A stretch of 64,000 bases of DNA from Shewanella mesophila (GTDB lineage: Bacteria; Pseudomonadota; Gammaproteobacteria; Enterobacterales; Shewanellaceae). The notes under the pieces were generated by a model. It searched no databases. It was not told where the DNA came from and saw only the letters and a list, made by a program, of their open reading frames with translations. Positions within the stretch are counted from its first letter, which is position 1. Each line of letters begins with the position of its first letter. Below are positions 44,265 through 55,226 of this stretch, one piece after another. The stretch is taken from NCBI RefSeq assembly GCF_019457515.1, contig NZ_CP080421.1, positions 3,472,001 to 3,536,000 of the forward strand, written 5' to 3'. Both the position numbers and the translations under genes were made by a program.

Positions 44265-45440
44265 TTATTCGCCACGGCTCTCTAGCATAGCGACGGCAGG
44301 AAGCTCTTTACCTTCAAGGAACTCAAGGAAAGCACCGCCGCCGGTTGAAATGTAAGATACCTTGTCGGCAATACCGTATTTATCGACGGCCGCCAGTGTG
44401 TCACCACCGCCCGCAATAGAGAATGCCGATGAGTCAGCGATCGCTTGAGCGATACGCTTAGTGCCTTCGCCAAACTGGTCGAACTCAAACACCCCCACAG
44501 GACCGTTCCATACAATAGTGCCAGCATTTTTAAGGATCTCGGCAAGTGCCTCTGCACTATCAGGGCCGATATCAAAGATCATGTCTTCGCTTGATACCGC
44601 GCTGACATCTTTCAATGTCGCCGCCGCTGTTGGGCTAAATTCACCAGCAACCACCACATCAGTAGGCACAGGGATATCACCGCCACGACTTTGGGCATTG
44701 GCAACAAGACGCTTAGCTTCCTCAATTAAGTCTGCTTCATACAATGACTTGCCCACTTCGTGACCAGCTGCAGCAATAAAGGTATTGGCAATACCACCAC
44801 CCACAACGAGCTGATCGACGATGCCTGATAGGCTTTCGAGTACAGTCAACTTAGTAGATACTTTTGAACCACCAACAATCGCCACTAATGGACGCGCAGG
44901 GTTATCCATCGCTTTGCCTAATGCAGCTAATTCGCCACTCAGCAACGGGCCTGCACACGCGATAGGTGCATATAAGCCTACGCCATGAGTAGACGCTTGA
45001 GCACGATGAGCGGTGCCAAACGCGTCCATTACATAGACATCACACAATGCAGCTAGCTTTTTAGACAGTGCTTCATCGTTTTTCTTTTCACCAACATTGA
45101 AGCGAACGTTTTCAAACACAACCACTTCACCGACATTTGCATCGACGCCGTCAAGGTAATCACTTGCAAGACGCACAGGACAATCGAGCGCGTTTGCGAG
45201 GTAATCAACCACAGGTTGCAATGAAAACTCAGCATTAAATTCACCTTCAGTTGGACGACCTAGGTGAGACATCACCATTACCGCTGCGCCTTTTTCAAGG
45301 GCAAGCTTAATGGTAGGCAATGCGGCACGCAGACGCGCATCACTGGTGACCACACCATCACTGACGGGAACATTCAGATCTTCACGAATAAGCACACGCT
45401 TACCTTGGAGATCTAACGCTGACATATTGATAATAGCCAT
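44265..45440 (-). CDS. pgk: Phosphoglycerate kinase
   Basis: 391 aa. Transfers phosphate between 1,3-bisphosphoglycerate and ADP in glycolysis and gluconeogenesis. The N-terminal substrate-binding signature [12 protein letters not shown] is present, as are the SHLGRP motif, the hinge region [10 protein letters not shown], and the nucleotide-binding WNGPVGVFE and GGGDT segments. Length is normal. It lies between epd (119 bp) and fba in the conserved cluster. Confidence 0.96.
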   Translation of the reverse strand: MAIINMSALDLQGKRVLIREDLNVPVSDGVVTSDARLRAALPTIKLALEKGAAVMVMSHLGRPTEGEFNAEFSLQPVVDYLANALDCPVRLASDYLDGVDANVGEVVVFENVRFNVGEKKNDEALSKKLAALCDVYVMDAFGTAHRAQASTHGVGLYAPIACAGPLLSGELAALGKAMDNPARPLVAIVGGSKVSTKLTVLESLSGIVDQLVVGGGIANTFIAAAGHEVGKSLYEADLIEEAKRLVANAQSRGGDIPVPTDVVVAGEFSPTAAATLKDVSAVSSEDMIFDIGPDSAEALAEILKNAGTIVWNGPVGVFEFDQFGEGTKRIAQAIADSSAFSIAGGGDTLAAVDKYGIADKVSYISTGGGAFLEFLEGKELPAVAMLESRGE

Positions 45441-45559
45441 TTTACGCTTCCTTAAGATTTAAAGTTAAAAGACAAAAGTTAAAATTTTTTAGGTTCACTT
45501 TGGGGACAGAACACCTAAGTGAACTTGGCTGACGGCTCGGCCATCAGCCTAAATAGTTA

Positions 45560-46576
45560 TTAAGCTCTTACCGCTTTGACCATCTCTAAGCTAGTGTCGA
45601 GCATACGGTTGGCAAAACCCCACTCATTATCACACCACAATAATAGCTTAACCAAATGGCCAGCACTGACCCGAGTCTGGGTGCCATCGACAATACTAGA
45701 GCGAGGATCATGGTTAAAATCACAAGAGACTAACGGTGCATTAGTATAGCCTACAACCCCTTGGTATGAGCCATTAGCTGCTTGAGAGAGTACTTGGTTC
45801 ACTGTCTCGATATCGACACGTTTATCTAAGGTCACCGATAAGTCAATTGCGGTCACGTTTATTGTCGGTACGCGCACAGAAATCGCCTCAAATTTATCTT
45901 TCATCTCAGGCAATATACGCTCAATCCCGCGAGCCAACTTAGTATCGACAGGGATAATGGACTGACCTGCCGCCCGGGTGCGCCTCAGATCATCATGATA
46001 TGCGTCGATGACTTGTTGGTCATTCATTGCTGAGTGGATAGTGGTGATCGCCCCACTTTTAACCAGGAAGGCTCTATCGAGCACCTGAATAATCGGCACC
46101 AGACAGTTGGTGGTACAGGATGCATTAGAAACGACTGAGTGCTCGGCTTTCAAGTCATCATGATTAACGCCATAGACAATCGTGGCGTCGACATCGCTTG
46201 ATGATGGGTGGCTGATCAATACTTGTTTAGCCCCTGCTTTCAGGTGCGCCTCACAAGCTTGCCTGTCGATTAAGACGCCCGTTGCTTCATAGACAATATC
46301 GATTCCCATTTCTGCCCAAGGCAGCTTTTCTGCATCGGCTTCATGAAGCAAAGTAATATGATCGTCGCCGACAGTTAATACATTATCATTGAGTGACGTC
46401 GGAGATTGAAAACGACCATGAGTGGTATCGTATTGAGTCAAATGTAACATGGCTTCTGGATTAGCAAGCTCATTGATGGCGACAATCTGAATTCGATCAC
46501 GCTTACCCGATTCATAAAGGGCACGAAGAATTGAACGACCAATACGGCCATATCCATTAATAGCAACTCTAATCAT
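45560..46576 (-). CDS. epd: D-erythrose-4-phosphate dehydrogenase
   Basis: 338 aa GAPDH-like enzyme that oxidises erythrose 4-phosphate to 4-phosphoerythronate, the first step of pyridoxal 5'-phosphate synthesis. The Rossmann start is [18 protein letters not shown], and the catalytic Cys is in [13 protein letters not shown]. It is called Epd and not GapA because of its neighbours (tkt before it, pgk after it, as in other gammaproteobacteria) and Epd-like features such as [15 protein letters not shown]. Confidence 0.92.
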   Translation of the reverse strand: MIRVAINGYGRIGRSILRALYESGKRDRIQIVAINELANPEAMLHLTQYDTTHGRFQSPTSLNDNVLTVGDDHITLLHEADAEKLPWAEMGIDIVYEATGVLIDRQACEAHLKAGAKQVLISHPSSSDVDATIVYGVNHDDLKAEHSVVSNASCTTNCLVPIIQVLDRAFLVKSGAITTIHSAMNDQQVIDAYHDDLRRTRAAGQSIIPVDTKLARGIERILPEMKDKFEAISVRVPTINVTAIDLSVTLDKRVDIETVNQVLSQAANGSYQGVVGYTNAPLVSCDFNHDPRSSIVDGTQTRVSAGHLVKLLLWCDNEWGFANRMLDTSLEMVKAVRA

Positions 46577-46715
46577 TAAGCGCTTTGACTCCTCAAACCA
46601 TCCCCGTAAGGGCAGACTTTTGATGCGACAACGGCTTATCTAATATTGCTATCAGATAAGCCGCTCCATCAGGCATTAGTTCTACAAAACCCAATGCCTC
46701 GACTACTGCTAACGC

Positions 46716-48710
46716 TTAAAATAAGCCGTTAACGGTAGCGACTACGTTATCAACGGTGAAGCCGAAATGTTTCATCAGTTCGCCACCAGGTGCAGACTCA
46801 CCAAAGGTAGTCATGCCTACAACAGCGCCGTCGAAACCAACATACTTGTGCCAGAAATCAACATGTGCCGCTTCAATCGCAACACGCTTAGTCACAGCGC
46901 GTGGCAGTACTGACTCTTTGTATGCGGCATCTTGCGCATCGAAAGCATTGGTCGATGGCATAGATACTACACGAACTTGCTTACCTTGTTCTGTTAGGGC
47001 TGCTGCAGAATCAAGCGCGAGTTGCACTTCGCTCCCCGTCGCAATCAAGATCAGATCAGGCGTACCAGCACAATCACTCAGTACATAACCACCTTTAATG
47101 ACGTTAGCTAACTGCTCTTCGGTACGCGCTTGAGCAGGTAGATTTTGACGGCTAAAGATAAGTGACGTTGGCGCATCACGACGTTCAATCGCATTTTTCC
47201 ACGATACCGCGGTTTCAGCCGCATCACATGGACGCCATACCATCATGTTAGGGGTCATGCGTAGGTTCGCAAGCTGCTCAACAGGTTGGTGAGTTGGACC
47301 ATCTTCACCTTGACCGATAGAGTCATGGGTATAAACGAAGATATTTTGAATACCCATCAAGGCAGACATACGCACTGCGTTACGGGCATACTCCATAAAC
47401 ATCATAAAGGTCGCGCCGTAGTTGATGAAACCACCGTGCAAAGAGACACCATTCATGATACCGCTCATACCGAATTCACGTACACCGTAATAGATGTAGT
47501 TACCCGCTGGATCGTCTTGAATACCTTTAGAGCCTGACCATAGGGTCAGGTTAGAACCCGCAAGGTCAGCAGAGCCGCCTAGAAGTTCTGGCAACATAGC
47601 GCCAAAGGCACCAATGGCGTTTTGTGACGCTTTACGGCTGGCAATGCCTTCGCCTTTCTCTTGACACTCTTTAATGAAGGCCTGTGCTTTGGCTTCAAAG
47701 TCCGCGGGTAATTCACCATCGATAACGCGGCGCTTATATTCGACAGCAAGCTCTGGATAGGCTTCGGCATATGCTGCGAGTTTGCCATTCCAGTTAGCTT
47801 CATTGGTTGCACCGGTATCTTTTGCATCCCAACCTGCATAAACGTTGTCAGGGATCTCAAATGCAGCGTGATCCCAGCCAAGGAATTCACGTGCCGCCGC
47901 GATTTCAGCATCACCCAGTGGTGCGCCGTGACAGTCGTGGCTGCCAGACTTGTTAGGTGAACCAAAACCAATGGTGGTTTTACAGCAGATCATGCTTGGC
48001 TTATCGGTAACCGATTTAGCTTCTTCGATTGCCGCGCGGATAGCGTCGCTATCGTGGCCATCAACATTAGCAATCACGTGCCAGCCGTATGACTCAAAAC
48101 GCTTAGGTGTGTCGTCGGTGAACCAGCCTTCAACGTGACCATCGATAGAGATACCGTTGTCATCCCAGAACGCAACCAACTTACCAAGACCTAAGGTCCC
48201 TGCTAGTGAGCAGGCTTCGTGAGAGATACCTTCCATCAAACAGCCATCGCCTAGGAAGCAGTAAGTGAAGTGATCCACAATGTCATGACCTGGACGGTTA
48301 AACTGCGCCGCCAAGGTCTTTTCAGCAATCGCCATACCCACAGCATTGCTGATTCCAGCACCAAGCGGGCCTGTAGTCGTTTCAACACCAGGTGTATAAC
48401 CATATTCAGGGTGACCTGGCGTTTTAGAGTGTAGTTGACGGAAGTTTTGTAACTCTTCAATCGGCAATGCGTAGCCAGTAAGGTGCAGCAAAGAGTAAAT
48501 CAGCATAGAACCATGACCGTTTGACAGAATAAAACGATCGCGATCAGCCCACTCAGGGTTGTTTGGGTTGTGCTTAAGGAAGTCATTCCAAAGCACTTCA
48601 GCGATATCAGCCATTCCCATTGGGGCACCTGGGTGACCAGAATTGGCTTTTTGAACGGCATCCATAGTTAAAGCGCGAATGGCGTTTGCGAGTTCTTTAC
48701 GAGATGACAT
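46716..48710 (-). CDS. tkt: Transketolase
   Basis: 664 aa thiamine-diphosphate enzyme that moves two-carbon ketol units between sugars in the pentose phosphate pathway, and supplies erythrose 4-phosphate to the next gene's product. The ThDP/Mg motif starts at GDGCLMEGI, the transketolase signature is near [15 protein letters not shown], and the N-terminal SGHPGAPMG segment is complete. First gene of the tkt-epd-pgk-fba cluster. It is divergent from metK, with a 466 bp spacer. Confidence 0.95.
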   Translation of the reverse strand: MSSRKELANAIRALTMDAVQKANSGHPGAPMGMADIAEVLWNDFLKHNPNNPEWADRDRFILSNGHGSMLIYSLLHLTGYALPIEELQNFRQLHSKTPGHPEYGYTPGVETTTGPLGAGISNAVGMAIAEKTLAAQFNRPGHDIVDHFTYCFLGDGCLMEGISHEACSLAGTLGLGKLVAFWDDNGISIDGHVEGWFTDDTPKRFESYGWHVIANVDGHDSDAIRAAIEEAKSVTDKPSMICCKTTIGFGSPNKSGSHDCHGAPLGDAEIAAAREFLGWDHAAFEIPDNVYAGWDAKDTGATNEANWNGKLAAYAEAYPELAVEYKRRVIDGELPADFEAKAQAFIKECQEKGEGIASRKASQNAIGAFGAMLPELLGGSADLAGSNLTLWSGSKGIQDDPAGNYIYYGVREFGMSGIMNGVSLHGGFINYGATFMMFMEYARNAVRMSALMGIQNIFVYTHDSIGQGEDGPTHQPVEQLANLRMTPNMMVWRPCDAAETAVSWKNAIERRDAPTSLIFSRQNLPAQARTEEQLANVIKGGYVLSDCAGTPDLILIATGSEVQLALDSAAALTEQGKQVRVVSMPSTNAFDAQDAAYKESVLPRAVTKRVAIEAAHVDFWHKYVGFDGAVVGMTTFGESAPGGELMKHFGFTVDNVVATVNGLF

Positions 48711-49116
48711 GCTCTCTCCTGCTGATAGTTGGGGATTTTGCGGGCAATTGTGGACGCATATTTTCCCCTACTAGGCGGTGGGACGCAAATAAAAATCACC
48801 ATTTGATGCAGATTAAACCGATATTACTGCCGATAGGCGTATTTACCTCGTCTACCCTAGGGCTTGTTGCGAGCTAAATTGAAATATTACGCTGCCTATA
48901 TTGCAGTCAAATCAAGCGGACAGTGACAATAACCAAGCTTAACGCTAGATTTTCTAGCCTCTGTCATGGTCTATCACCTTGAAAAAATATTCATAATAAA
49001 CAATAAAATAAAATCACCCACTCATTTATATAATGTGACCCATTAGAAAATTTACTGGGCTTTACAGCACAATTTTTATCGAAAAGGGTGTTATCCATTC
49101 TGTTTTCCACTAAAAT
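48711..49116. other. Divergent spacer between tkt and metK
   Basis: No gene is supported. An AT-rich stretch at 48980-49030 probably carries promoter elements; the MetJ-like sites lie just beyond. Confidence 0.4.
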
Positions 49117-49148
49117 AGCCGTCTAGATGTAGATACTTCTACACATTC
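49117..49148 (+). promoter_or_regulatory. MetJ-box-like array upstream of metK
   Basis: Four abutting 8-mers resemble the MetJ half site AGACGTCT: AGCCGTCT (7 of 8), AGATGTAG (5 of 8), ATACTTCT (6 of 8) and ACACATTC (4 of 8). They lie 29-60 bp before the metK start. MetJ with SAM represses methionine genes, metK included. Confidence 0.6.
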
Positions 49149-49176
49149 AAATTGTTTAGACACGAGATTTTCCAAT

Positions 49177-50331
49177 ATGGCAAAGCACTTGTTCACCTCT
49201 GAGTCGGTCTCAGAAGGTCATCCAGATAAAATCGCCGATCAAATTTCTGATGCGGTACTCGACGCGATCTTAGAGCAAGATCCTAAAGCTCGTGTTGCGT
49301 GTGAAACATACGTAAAAACCGGCATGGTAATGGTAGGTGGAGAAGTAACCACTTCAGCATGGGTTGATATCGAAGAGATCACCCGTAAAACCGTGCGTGA
49401 CATTGGTTATACTCACTCAGATATGGGCTTTGATGCCGATTCTTGTGCCGTGCTAAATGCCATTGGTAAACAGTCTCCCGATATCAACCAAGGTGTTGAT
49501 CGCGCCGATCCTAAAGAGCAAGGTGCTGGTGACCAAGGGCTAATGTTTGGCTATGCCAACAACGAAACCGACGTTTTGATGCCAGCCCCTATCACATACT
49601 CGCACAAGCTAGTGAAACGTCAATCTGAAGTTCGTAAAGACAAAACCCTTCCATGGTTGCGTCCCGATGCAAAAAGTCAGGTGACTTTTGCCTATAACAG
49701 CGATGGCAGCATAGCGGGTATCGACGCAGTGGTATTGTCTACTCAACATTGTGACAGCGTAAGCCAAGCGGATCTGATTGAAGGCGTGATGGAAACCATC
49801 ATTAAGCCTGTGTTGCCAGCTAAATGGTTAACTAAAGATACTAAATACTTCATTAACCCAACAGGCCGTTTTGTTATCGGTGGTCCAGTTGGCGACTGTG
49901 GACTAACGGGTCGTAAGATCATCGTTGATACCTACGGCGGTATGGCCCGTCACGGTGGTGGAGCTTTCTCTGGTAAAGACCCATCGAAAGTTGACCGCAG
50001 TGCGGCTTATGCAGCGCGTTATGTTGCTAAGAACATTGTTGCAGCAGGTCTTGCCGATCGCTGTGAGATCCAAGTTTCTTACGCCATCGGTGTAGCAGAA
50101 CCTACGTCAATCAGCGTTGAAACCTTCGGCACGGGTAAAGTCTCTGAAGAAGTAATGATTAAGCTTGTTCGTCAACATTTCGACCTGCGCCCATACGGCC
50201 TCACTGAGATGCTAGATTTAGCTCGCCCAATCTATCAAGCGACCGCAGCTTATGGTCACTTTGGTCGTAACGAGTTCCCGTGGGAGCGCACCGACAAAGT
50301 TGAAGCACTTCGCGCAGACGCTAAGTTGTAA
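49177..50331 (+). CDS. metK: S-adenosylmethionine synthetase
   Basis: 384 aa, standard length. Makes SAM from methionine and ATP. Key segments are complete: the N-terminal [18 protein letters not shown], the [12 protein letters not shown] signature, and the [19 protein letters not shown] signature. Acidic and Lys residues for Mg/K binding are in place. Probably repressed by MetJ (sites just upstream). A strong terminator follows. Confidence 0.96.
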   Translation: MAKHLFTSESVSEGHPDKIADQISDAVLDAILEQDPKARVACETYVKTGMVMVGGEVTTSAWVDIEEITRKTVRDIGYTHSDMGFDADSCAVLNAIGKQSPDINQGVDRADPKEQGAGDQGLMFGYANNETDVLMPAPITYSHKLVKRQSEVRKDKTLPWLRPDAKSQVTFAYNSDGSIAGIDAVVLSTQHCDSVSQADLIEGVMETIIKPVLPAKWLTKDTKYFINPTGRFVIGGPVGDCGLTGRKIIVDTYGGMARHGGGAFSGKDPSKVDRSAAYAARYVAKNIVAAGLADRCEIQVSYAIGVAEPTSISVETFGTGKVSEEVMIKLVRQHFDLRPYGLTEMLDLARPIYQATAAYGHFGRNEFPWERTDKVEALRADAKL

Positions 50332-50345
50332 TTAGCGTCGATAAT

Positions 50346-50373
50346 AAAAAACCGCCTACATGGCGGTTTTTTT
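50346..50373 (+). terminator. Terminator of metK
   Basis: AAAAACCGCC pairs with GGCGGTTTTT around five bases, with a T run. Confidence 0.92.
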
Positions 50374-50429
50374 GTATTGATACCTTACCTTCATTAAATT
50401 AGTACCCATCAATCAGGGTTAACAGCTTG

Positions 50430-50697
50430 CCTGGTTTTACACAACTAATACCAATCAGTATAAAGATGTGATCGCCCAGCGAGAATTTAGCGCTTATGAG
50501 GCAAGGCCCTTAATTGCTCCCCCGCTCTAGCATCCTCGGTAACCGCTCCAAGCGTTACCCTATCGCCTAAATCCATATAGTCGTGCATTAAGGGCATTCA
50601 CAACATCTGACGTCCAGAGATGGAGGAAATGTCTTAAGTATGTCGGCAACATGCAAGACCCTGTTGATTGCAACGAGTGAAGAGCATAGCTGTTCTT
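50430..50697. repeat. Partial intergenic repeat related to the 32-36 kb family
   Basis: ACATCTGACGTCCAGAGATGGAGGAAATG..ATGTCGGCAACATG.. (shown as separate short pieces: ACATCTGACGTC, ATGTCGGCAACATG) resembles the ACATCTGACC..GGAATGCC..AATGTCGGGAACATTTTC block of the repeats at 32.6 and 33.0 kb. The copy is diverged. No gene lies here. Confidence 0.5.
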
Positions 50698-50961
50698 GGG
50701 CCTGTTGAACCTTCAAGGTTATTTTTGCAGCGAGTTGTTGGGTATTTATACAAGTAAAGAAGCTATGTGATGTAGTTATTCTACATAAGAAGCTGAGAAC
50801 ACAGTAGAAATGACCAACAAATGCTGCCCGAAGGGTTCGGCTAAAAACGTTTTACTCTTTGTTAAGTGAATTTTGCTTAGATCACTATACTGCAATCCAC
50901 TCGCCTCGATTAATACGTTTTTGTCTCGAACAAAATTCAACCAGAAAAGAGCAACAGGCCC
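50698..50961 (+). repeat. MITE-like dispersed element with 9 bp inverted ends
   Basis: Starts GGGCCTGTT and ends AACAGGCCC, a perfect 9 bp inverted pair 264 bp apart. Inside are GAGTTGTTG, TTATACAAGT and GCTGAGAACA blocks that recur reversed at 60.78-60.88 kb. A minus-strand frame here (50776-51006) is not conserved in character and not credited as a gene. Confidence 0.65.
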
Positions 50962-51109
50962 TAGGGACAAACTCGTTAACACAGCATCGAAAGCGCTAAA
51001 ACTCACCTGTTAGGTGTGTTTTTCTTCCTACTTCTCAGCACACTTAAGGTACCAAACAATCTCATCATATCAATTGCCCATTCCTACCCAGTCGCTATGA
51101 GTGACTATA

Positions 51110-51463
51110 TTAACAATGGTCAAAATGGCTGTATTCCATACACATAAAAGAAACTTGCTGTAACGTTAGTGTCGGAACGGCAACCTTTCGAGCAGTCTCT
51201 ATTGCTTGTTGTGATGGCGGTAATACCTGTTCAATACTGGCACTGTAATCGTTGGTCCATCCACAATCGAACCAGTTACCTTGCCAATTCACATAATAGC
51301 CATTACGTGTTTCGCCTCCCTCTTTTATACGAGGTAGTTCAAGGCAATCACACCCTTCACCAAGCTCGTTTAATAAAGCCCTTATCAACTTCATATTGTC
51401 AAAGGCGCTTAAACTGAACTCTTCATAGGGTTGTAACAGTGTACTTAAATTTATCGACTTCAT
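51110..51463 (-). CDS. Hypothetical protein, 117 aa
   Basis: Starts at ATG 51463 (GGGGA upstream), 17 bp after the end of the acetyltransferase gene; the frame is open further upstream, but that part overlaps the acetyltransferase gene in another frame. The product is soluble, with a helical N-terminus (TLLQPYEEFSLSAFDNMKLI) and a middle rich in Gly, Trp and Cys (GYYVNWQGNWFDCGWTNDY). No family recognised. Probably co-transcribed with the acetyltransferase. Confidence 0.6.
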   Translation of the reverse strand: MKSINLSTLLQPYEEFSLSAFDNMKLIRALLNELGEGCDCLELPRIKEGGETRNGYYVNWQGNWFDCGWTNDYSASIEQVLPPSQQAIETARKVAVPTLTLQQVSFMCMEYSHFDHC

Positions 51464-51479
51464 TGTTTTCCCCAAAAGC

Positions 51480-52028
51480 CTAAGCCTCATTGGCCGTAGC
51501 GAGCAGGTAGTAATCCCTACCGTCGAAACCGAAAAAGTCGACAACCTGCATAGAAGCCTTACGCGTATGTGCGGCAAAAGAGCGTTCATTATCCTCAGAG
51601 ATAAAAGTCAGCATATAAGGATATTGCTGTTTTACCGCGAGTTTCAGCTCGGCCACCATAGCTTCAAATAGTCCTTGGCCACGGTGGTTAGGGCTTATCC
51701 AGATTGGCCCATACTGACAACAATTGGCTTTGGTCAAGGTTCGCCCTCCAATCTGATGCTCACCTAAACGAGTTAACAGGCGGCGATATATGGGCCAAGA
51801 TTCGAAAAAGGACCATTTCCCCGCCATAACATAACCAACAATCTTGCCCTCAACTTCAGCGATAACGATCCAATGTTGCTCGACAAGTGTTGTTATATCC
51901 TGTTTGGAAAAAGCCTGCCCTTGCATGGTTCCACCGCGCTGAGATGGCTCAAGCTCGGCTTCGAGTTGAGACTGTTCCAGCTGCGCGATAGCTTGCACAT
52001 CTGCCAGTATTGCTTGTCTTATTTCCAT
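51480..52028 (-). CDS. GNAT-family acetyltransferase
   Basis: 182 aa from ATG 52028 (a TTG four codons upstream extends the frame). Acetyl-CoA-binding motif A is seen as GPIWISPNHRGQGLFEAMV, with the preceding beta strand VIAEVEGKIVGYVMAG. The C-terminal part (FFGFDGRDYYLLA) completes the fold. GNAT enzymes acetylate amines or proteins; the substrate is unknown. The 117 aa gene follows on the same strand. Confidence 0.8.
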   Translation of the reverse strand: MEIRQAILADVQAIAQLEQSQLEAELEPSQRGGTMQGQAFSKQDITTLVEQHWIVIAEVEGKIVGYVMAGKWSFFESWPIYRRLLTRLGEHQIGGRTLTKANCCQYGPIWISPNHRGQGLFEAMVAELKLAVKQQYPYMLTFISEDNERSFAAHTRKASMQVVDFFGFDGRDYYLLATANEA

Positions 52029-52169
52029 CAAATTTCTCAAAATTAAATCGACTCTAGGTTAATTGCGCTTAAAACAGATAAAGCAATGAAAAACCAGCGT
52101 TGATATTTGCTAAAAGCCGATTTGGCAACCACAATTAACCTACTTTTAACATTGAAGGTCACTGCTCTT

Positions 52170-53138
52170 ATGCTGCCTGAAAACATCCACACTGGCGTTA
52201 GTATACTTGAAAACGATAATGCACAGATAAACTTAGTCCGTTGGATGCATCAATGTGAGCTGATGAAACGCTACTATCAAGCGGATGTCGCCTTTGTGGT
52301 TCAGAAAACCGACTTAGGTTTTGAGGTGATAGTCAGCTCTATCAACGACACCCGAAAATATCTGTCTGGCACTGTCTATAGTGACAAAATAGACCTATTT
52401 AACCGATTATCAAGCAGTCAGCCTGATGGCATTAACCTAGAGTTATCAAGTAACACCATGGTATTGCCCGATGACCTCGCCTCGGTGACCAACATTTTAT
52501 CACGTCCAATTCTCTGGCCTGACGGCAGCATTTTCGGTTGCCTATGTGTGCTCAACACTGCCGATGATGGCACACCAGGGATCAACTCTTTCATGCTTGA
52601 ACCTTTCCAAATCTTGCTGCAGCAAGATTTAGCCTTGCTATGCCAGAGTCAAAGGATCGAGTCGCTATCTATGCGTGACCGTGAAACGGGTATGCTCAAT
52701 CACTATGGTTTCATCATGATGGCACCAAGGCAGTTGAACCTTGGACGCCGCTTTGGTGCCCATGCAGGCATTCTCTTTTTTGAGTTGTATCCTACGCCTC
52801 CTAGGCTTGAGGCCATTGAAGATAAACACATAAGACTGCTGGGAAATATCATCCAAGATACCATCCGCACTGCAGACATCGCCGCTCACTATAGTAAAGC
52901 CCAGTTTGTTGTTTTAGTCTTTATCGACTCTGAGCGAGACCTGCCCCACATAGGAAAACGTGTAGAAAAACTACTGAATCAACAAAATGATCAGCTACAA
53001 CTCGACTGTGGATATGCCTTCTTCGCACCAGAATCCAGTGCTAAGTTAGCGCCCATGCTAGAGAAAGCAAAGAGTCAATTACGCTCTCAAAAATCGACCC
53101 AAGAAATAATCGAAACAGGTGAAACCACGAAGAGCTAA
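52170..53138 (+). CDS. GAF-like plus degenerate GGDEF-like protein A
   Basis: 322 aa from ATG 52170 (GAAGG upstream; an upstream TTG at 52107 is less likely). Residues about 15-150 look like a GAF-type sensor (ILSRPILWPDGSIFGCLCVLN is its conserved last strand pair). The C-terminal part begins MRDRETGMLNHYGFIMMAPRQL, the usual opening of GGDEF domains (D..TGLxNRRGF), but no GGDEF motif appears at the expected position (KAQFVVLVFIDS). It is therefore unlikely to make cyclic di-GMP. A paralogue with the same architecture follows at 53352. Confidence 0.72.
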   Translation: MLPENIHTGVSILENDNAQINLVRWMHQCELMKRYYQADVAFVVQKTDLGFEVIVSSINDTRKYLSGTVYSDKIDLFNRLSSSQPDGINLELSSNTMVLPDDLASVTNILSRPILWPDGSIFGCLCVLNTADDGTPGINSFMLEPFQILLQQDLALLCQSQRIESLSMRDRETGMLNHYGFIMMAPRQLNLGRRFGAHAGILFFELYPTPPRLEAIEDKHIRLLGNIIQDTIRTADIAAHYSKAQFVVLVFIDSERDLPHIGKRVEKLLNQQNDQLQLDCGYAFFAPESSAKLAPMLEKAKSQLRSQKSTQEIIETGETTKS

Positions 53139-53351
53139 GATGATGACTCGATATAATCAAGCTTGATACACAAATGTGGTGAATTCTACAGAGTTAGCAA
53201 TGAAGGTTCAGACAAAAAGCAGACAATGATCTCAAAAGTAAAGTTTACATTCTCACAACAATTGAATTTTGGTTATGATATGACCAGTATGGATTGTTGT
53301 GATTTTTCCTGATAAAACCAATATATTTAACAATAATAAGAGAGCAATATA

Positions 53352-54296
53352 ATGCTACTGCAATGTACCGACCAAACTTTATGGTTAAGAGAGCGCGATC
53401 ATCCCGCAATTACCCTTCCTCGCTGGCAACAACAAGTTGATCTGTTAAATGAGTTCTACCAAGCCGATGCCTGTGTTGTTTTACAATATATTAAGGATGA
53501 ATTTCAGGTGGTCTGCAGTCGCCAAGCGACAAACTTGGATCTATACGCAGGCACAAAATTTAGCGATCCCCAGTTGTCTTCTTCGCTACTTGCACATGGT
53601 GGCTATGGCGTTTTAACGCTAACTCAGACCCAAGTAACCAGCAGTAAACTTTCACAATTTGAAAAATTTTGCGCCTTACCCATCTATTGGGCCGATGGTC
53701 AACTATTTGGTCTTATTGCGGTCTGTAACACTAAGCAAGCTAAACACTTTAATCGCTTACTTCCCATGCTTGAAAGCAGCAAAGCACTTCTGCAAGCCGA
53801 ATTAAAGCATCTTTTCTTGATGCAACAAATACAGATGATGTCTGTACAAGATGAACTGACCTGCATGCTAAATCCCTACGGGTTTAATCTCATGGCTCCC
53901 AGACAACTAAGCCTTAGCCGCCGCTTTGGTTCTCATGCCGGCATAGTGCTGATTGAAGACATCAGCGAATACCCAGATAAAACCTCTCAAACCCAAGGGT
54001 TAAGGCAGTTGGCAAGGGTGATTCATCATCATATGCGGGATGCTGATGTTTCGGCGCGAATTGAAGATCGGTTATTTGCCATCCTTGCATTTGTCGATAA
54101 TCAAGTGAACTTAGATAGCCTCACTAGACGCCTAAGAAAACAGATTGCTAAAGAGGAGATTAATGCACAAGTCGCTATAGGCTGCAGCTTTTTTACACCG
54201 AACACCCATCTTGCTATAGAGCCTATGCTGGAAGCCGCGCGACAAAATTTAATAACCAATAAATCGGACACGGCGAACCGGATCCATATTCCGTAA
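53352..54296 (+). CDS. GAF-like plus degenerate GGDEF-like protein B
   Basis: 314 aa paralogue of the preceding protein. Matching segments include MKRYYQAD/LNEFYQAD, ILWPDGSIFG/IYWADGQLFG, and NHYGFIMMAPRQLNLGRRFG / NPYGFNLMAPRQLSLSRRFG. The GGDEF signature is missing again (EDRLFAILAFVDNQ). The genes lie in tandem with a 213 bp gap that holds its own probable promoter, so they are a local duplication that has diverged. Both may be receptors or regulators and not cyclases; no partner is evident. Confidence 0.72.
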   Translation: MLLQCTDQTLWLRERDHPAITLPRWQQQVDLLNEFYQADACVVLQYIKDEFQVVCSRQATNLDLYAGTKFSDPQLSSSLLAHGGYGVLTLTQTQVTSSKLSQFEKFCALPIYWADGQLFGLIAVCNTKQAKHFNRLLPMLESSKALLQAELKHLFLMQQIQMMSVQDELTCMLNPYGFNLMAPRQLSLSRRFGSHAGIVLIEDISEYPDKTSQTQGLRQLARVIHHHMRDADVSARIEDRLFAILAFVDNQVNLDSLTRRLRKQIAKEEINAQVAIGCSFFTPNTHLAIEPMLEAARQNLITNKSDTANRIHIP

Positions 54297-54369
54297 CAAC
54301 GCATTGCTCTAAACCACAGAGACGCGCAAGCCTGCAGGAGTGATATCTAGCAGGCGCTAACCAACGTCG

Positions 54370-54576
54370 TTATTGGGGTTCTTCCTGAGATCTTGCCCAT
54401 TGAATAAACATAACAATCGGAAAGGGTGACATCATGACTAAGCCTAAACCAATTAAGGTAGCGACGAGCAGCATGCCGTTCACCTCTTGAGTGAGCGAAG
54501 TAAAACCATAAATGGCTAACCCCACAACTAACATACATAGCCCAAGCCAATGAGCAATTTTCAACCCTATCATCAT
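54370..54576 (-). CDS. Small inner-membrane protein, 68 aa
   Basis: Two hydrophobic helices (IAHWLGLCMLVVGLAIYGF and LLVATLIGLGLVMMSPFPIV) joined by a short polar turn, and a short charged C-terminus (WARSQEEPQ). The balanced two-helix pattern and ordinary codon use support a real gene; an overlapping frame (54347-54601) on the same strand lacks such a pattern. Function unknown. Confidence 0.6.
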   Translation of the reverse strand: MMIGLKIAHWLGLCMLVVGLAIYGFTSLTQEVNGMLLVATLIGLGLVMMSPFPIVMFIQWARSQEEPQ

Positions 54577-54739
54577 CTCGTAATGGCCCTCTCAATACCA
54601 TCTCTGACTATGATTCATGGGTTCATCAGTGTTCGCCACTCTAGATGAACTAAAAATCATGTGAAAACTCGCTATCATCTCTTTTTTATTACCACTAACA
54701 TTGTCAAAATAGCGATCATATTTTTTTCTGGATTTCGTC

Positions 54740-55162
54740 ATGTCAAACAAGCTCTTCATCGTCTCCAGCATGCTTATAGGTTTATCTGCTTGCCAAACAA
54801 TCCCTGCAGAGGATACACCGGATATAGCCATTAATGGAACATGGTTAATTGAAGCGGTACAAGGTGAAGCTGTCATCGATTACAGCCCCGCCCAATTAGT
54901 ATTTGCAGAAGATGGAAAACTCAGTGGCAATAACAGCTGCAACCAGTTCTTTGGTCAATATAAGCTAGATGGCCAACAACTTGAACTTTTACCTGCCGGT
55001 AGCACAATGAAAGCCTGCGTCGATGCGTTAATGAATCAAGAGCAACGCGTAATGCAGGCTATGGTACTAGTGACTCAAGCAGATGAATCAAAAGGTAAGT
55101 TATTACTTAAAGACGTCGACGGCAATATTCAATTAACGCTGACAAAAAGTAGCGCTGAGTAA
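54740..55162 (+). CDS. META-domain lipoprotein (HslJ-like)
   Basis: 140 aa. Signal peptide with lipobox LSAC, lipidated Cys18. The META domain is recognised by GTWLIEAVQGE and, later, GNNSCNQFFGQYKLDG, with MKACVDALMNQEQ following, as in E. coli HslJ. HslJ-type proteins are outer-membrane-associated and linked to heat or novobiocin response. The paired Cys residues probably form a disulfide. The gene stands alone; a hairpin follows. Confidence 0.85.
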   Translation: MSNKLFIVSSMLIGLSACQTIPAEDTPDIAINGTWLIEAVQGEAVIDYSPAQLVFAEDGKLSGNNSCNQFFGQYKLDGQQLELLPAGSTMKACVDALMNQEQRVMQAMVLVTQADESKGKLLLKDVDGNIQLTLTKSSAE

Positions 55163-55169
55163 AAATAGT

Positions 55170-55206
55170 GAGCGTTAGAATCGCCATGCTCGGCGATTTT
55201 AACGCT
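55170..55206. terminator. Hairpin between convergent META and symporter genes
   Basis: GAGCGTTAGAATCGCC pairs with GGCGATTTTAACGCTC, one mismatch. It can serve both genes. Confidence 0.75.
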
Positions 55207-55226
55207 CCTCAACACAAAGGCAAGCT

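Noticed and set aside
50776..51006. A 76-codon minus-strand frame
   Set aside because: It lies wholly inside the MITE-like dispersed element and reads its internal sequence.
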